DNA from: Syntrophomonadaceae bacterium
GTDB taxonomy: Bacteria > Bacillota > Syntrophomonadia > Syntrophomonadales > Syntrophothermaceae
DNA length: 5,543 bases
NCBI GenBank assembly: GCA_029907055.1
Contig: JARYMO010000109.1
Coordinates: forward strand, 1-5,543
Reading direction: 5' to 3'
This document shows, piece by piece, positions 4,602 to 5,543 of the stretch (positions are counted from its first letter, which is position 1; every line of letters starts with the position of its first letter). The translations under genes were made by a program, and so were the position numbers. The notes under the pieces are model-generated. The model saw nothing but the letters and a program-made list of their open reading frames with translations. It had not been told where the DNA came from and searched no databases.

Positions 4602-5365
4602 CGCTCGTCTCCCCCGCCCAGGTCTCCCAGTTCGTACAACACCAGGGCCAGCCCCACGATGCCAGCCGTTTCAGCCCGCAGGATGCGCGGGCCCAGCCCC
4701 GTGCCCACTACCCCGCATGAACGCGCTTGCTCCACTTCTGCAGGGGAGAAGCCCCCCTCGGGACCCACGAAGAGGAGCAGTCCTTCCTGCCGGCACCTCT
4801 CTCTCCAGGCGCGCAACACCTGCTTGAGCCCCATGCTCCGTTCCGCTTCGTAGAGCATGACGGCCGGCCTCAGCCGCCCGCGCTCCAGCACCGCGCCCAG
4901 GTCCTGCAGCGCTTCGATGCGGGGGATGAGCCCCCGCCCGCACTGCTTGCAGGCAGCGGCGGCAATGCGCTGCCACCTGGCCACCCTCTCCTGCCGGCGC
5001 TCCCCCTCCAGCCGGACCACTGTCCGCTCGCTCACCACCGGCACCACGCAACTCACGCCCAGTTCCACGGCCTTCTGGAGCACCAGGTCCATGCGTTCCC
5101 CTTTGACCAGCGCCTGCACCAGGGTCACCGGCACCGGCGGCTCGCTTGCCGGCATCCGCCCCCCCGTGAAGCGCACCCTTGCCCATCCATCCCCGACCTG
5201 CACCAGTTGCCCGGGGTAGACCGCCCCGCTGCCGTCCAGCACCGCCACCTCTTCGCCCGGGCGCAGACGGAGCACCGCCGACAGGTGGTGACCCTCGGGG
5301 CCCTGGATGGTAGCACCTTCGCCATCGATGTCCGCGGGCGCCACGATGAAGCGATGGAGACTCAT
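4598..5365 (-). CDS. rsmE: 16S rRNA (uracil-1498-N3)-methyltransferase RsmE
   Basis: A 255-residue SPOUT-class methyltransferase that methylates N3 of U1498 in 16S rRNA, in the decoding region of the small subunit. The N-terminal PUA-like RNA-binding domain (about residues 1-70) contains HHLSAVLRLRPGEEV. The SPOUT domain shows KGERMDLVLQKAVELGV (88-104), SERTVVRL (112-119), RWQRIAAAACKQCGR (130-144), and the knot motifs LFVGPEGGFSPAE (198-210) and LGPRILRAETA (224-234) that bind S-adenosylmethionine. Length is normal for the family. The ATG start overlaps the prmA stop as ATGA, and no strong ribosome-binding site precedes it, so translation is probably coupled to prmA. It overlaps mtaB by four bases (GTGA) at the other end. 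Confidence 0.96.
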   Translation of the reverse strand: MSLHRFIVAPADIDGEGATIQGPEGHHLSAVLRLRPGEEVAVLDGSGAVYPGQLVQVGDGWARVRFTGGRMPASEPPVPVTLVQALVKGERMDLVLQKAVELGVSCVVPVVSERTVVRLEGERRQERVARWQRIAAAACKQCGRGLIPRIEALQDLGAVLERGRLRPAVMLYEAERSMGLKQVLRAWRERCRQEGLLLFVGPEGGFSPAEVEQARSCGVVGTGLGPRILRAETAGIVGLALVLYELGDLGGGDER

Positions 5366-5543
5366 GCCACCCGGCGGGCACAGAGGCCCACCCAGTCCTG
5401 CTCCTGGCGGCGGCTGGCCAGGCTCAGCCCGCTGGCTGCCAGTGCCCCCGCCACTTCCGCCTCCCGCTCGCCGATGATGCCAGAGACCAGCAGGTAGCCC
5501 CCAGGGTGAACGGCTCCCGCCAGCACCGGTAATAACTCCAGCA
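5362..5543 (-). CDS. prmA: Ribosomal protein L11 methyltransferase, C-terminal 60 residues (5' end outside window)
   Basis: An open frame enters from the right edge and ends with TGA at 5364-5362. The 60 visible residues include LELLPVLAGAVHPGGYLLVSGII, the end of the class I methyltransferase fold in PrmA (the L-PGG-L-SGI pattern), followed by the final helix and strand ending in DWVGLCARRVA. PrmA trimethylates ribosomal protein L11. The S-adenosylmethionine-binding motif I and the N-terminal L11-binding domain lie outside the window. The ATGA overlap with rsmE and the prmA-rsmE order, which is conserved in Firmicutes downstream of dnaJ, back the call. Confidence 0.88.
   Translation of the reverse strand, partial: LELLPVLAGAVHPGGYLLVSGIIGEREAEVAGALAASGLSLASRRQEQDWVGLCARRVA

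Noticed and set aside
4727..5497. Long plus-strand open frame of 256 codons opposite rsmE
   Set aside because: It is the mirror of a well-conserved gene in GC-rich DNA; its translation is rich in His, Pro, Arg and Ala with no domain pattern, while rsmE on the other strand has all family motifs.

Overview
The window reads as a piece of chromosome from a GC-rich (roughly two thirds G+C by eye) member of the Bacillota/Clostridia-like lineages. All genes lie on the minus strand, so the biological order runs from right to left: prmA (3' end only), rsmE, mtaB, a HIT-family (HinT-like) gene, rpsU, yqeY, a very small membrane-protein ORF, phoH, and the 5' part of a yqfF/pgpH-type gene. This is the well-known cluster that follows dnaK-dnaJ in many Firmicutes and continues into ybeY. 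GTG and TTG starts are common, and Shine-Dalgarno sequences are strong and G-rich. The lineage call is inferred from gene order, ribosome-binding sites and base composition only.

Layout: prmA, rsmE and mtaB (5543-3321) are joined by an ATGA and a GTGA stop/start overlap and look translationally coupled. A 152-bp gap with promoter-like hexamers and a GC-rich hairpin precedes the HIT gene (3168-2830). A good sigma-A-type promoter (TTGACG, 18 bp, TACAAT) starts just after the HIT stop codon and should drive rpsU (2742-2563) and yqeY (2551-2102), which are 11 bp apart. After yqeY comes a stem-loop with a UUCG tetraloop, then a short T run, then a 34-codon ORF (2037-1933) encoding a single predicted membrane helix. 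The gap before phoH (1932-1811) holds an extended -10 promoter, a 12-bp perfect palindrome and an inverted repeat over the -35 position. phoH (1810-821) is followed after 2 bp by the yqfF/pgpH gene (818 to beyond base 1).

Together the genes serve translation and RNA biology: methylation of ribosomal protein L11 (PrmA) and of 16S rRNA (RsmE), modification of ANN-decoding tRNAs (MtaB), the small-subunit protein S21, a GatB/YqeY-domain protein, and the PhoH ATPase, which often sits next to ybeY. The last gene is a membrane HD-domain protein whose family degrades cyclic di-AMP. No mobile element, CRISPR array, tRNA or rRNA gene was seen.

This is mostly a conserved housekeeping region and I see no clearly new system. 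The points most worth a second look are the unannotated-size small membrane ORF in the place where spore-formers often carry yqfC-yqfD, the hairpins that could mask ribosome-binding sites of rpsU, yqeY and the small ORF, and the symmetrical sites at the phoH promoter.
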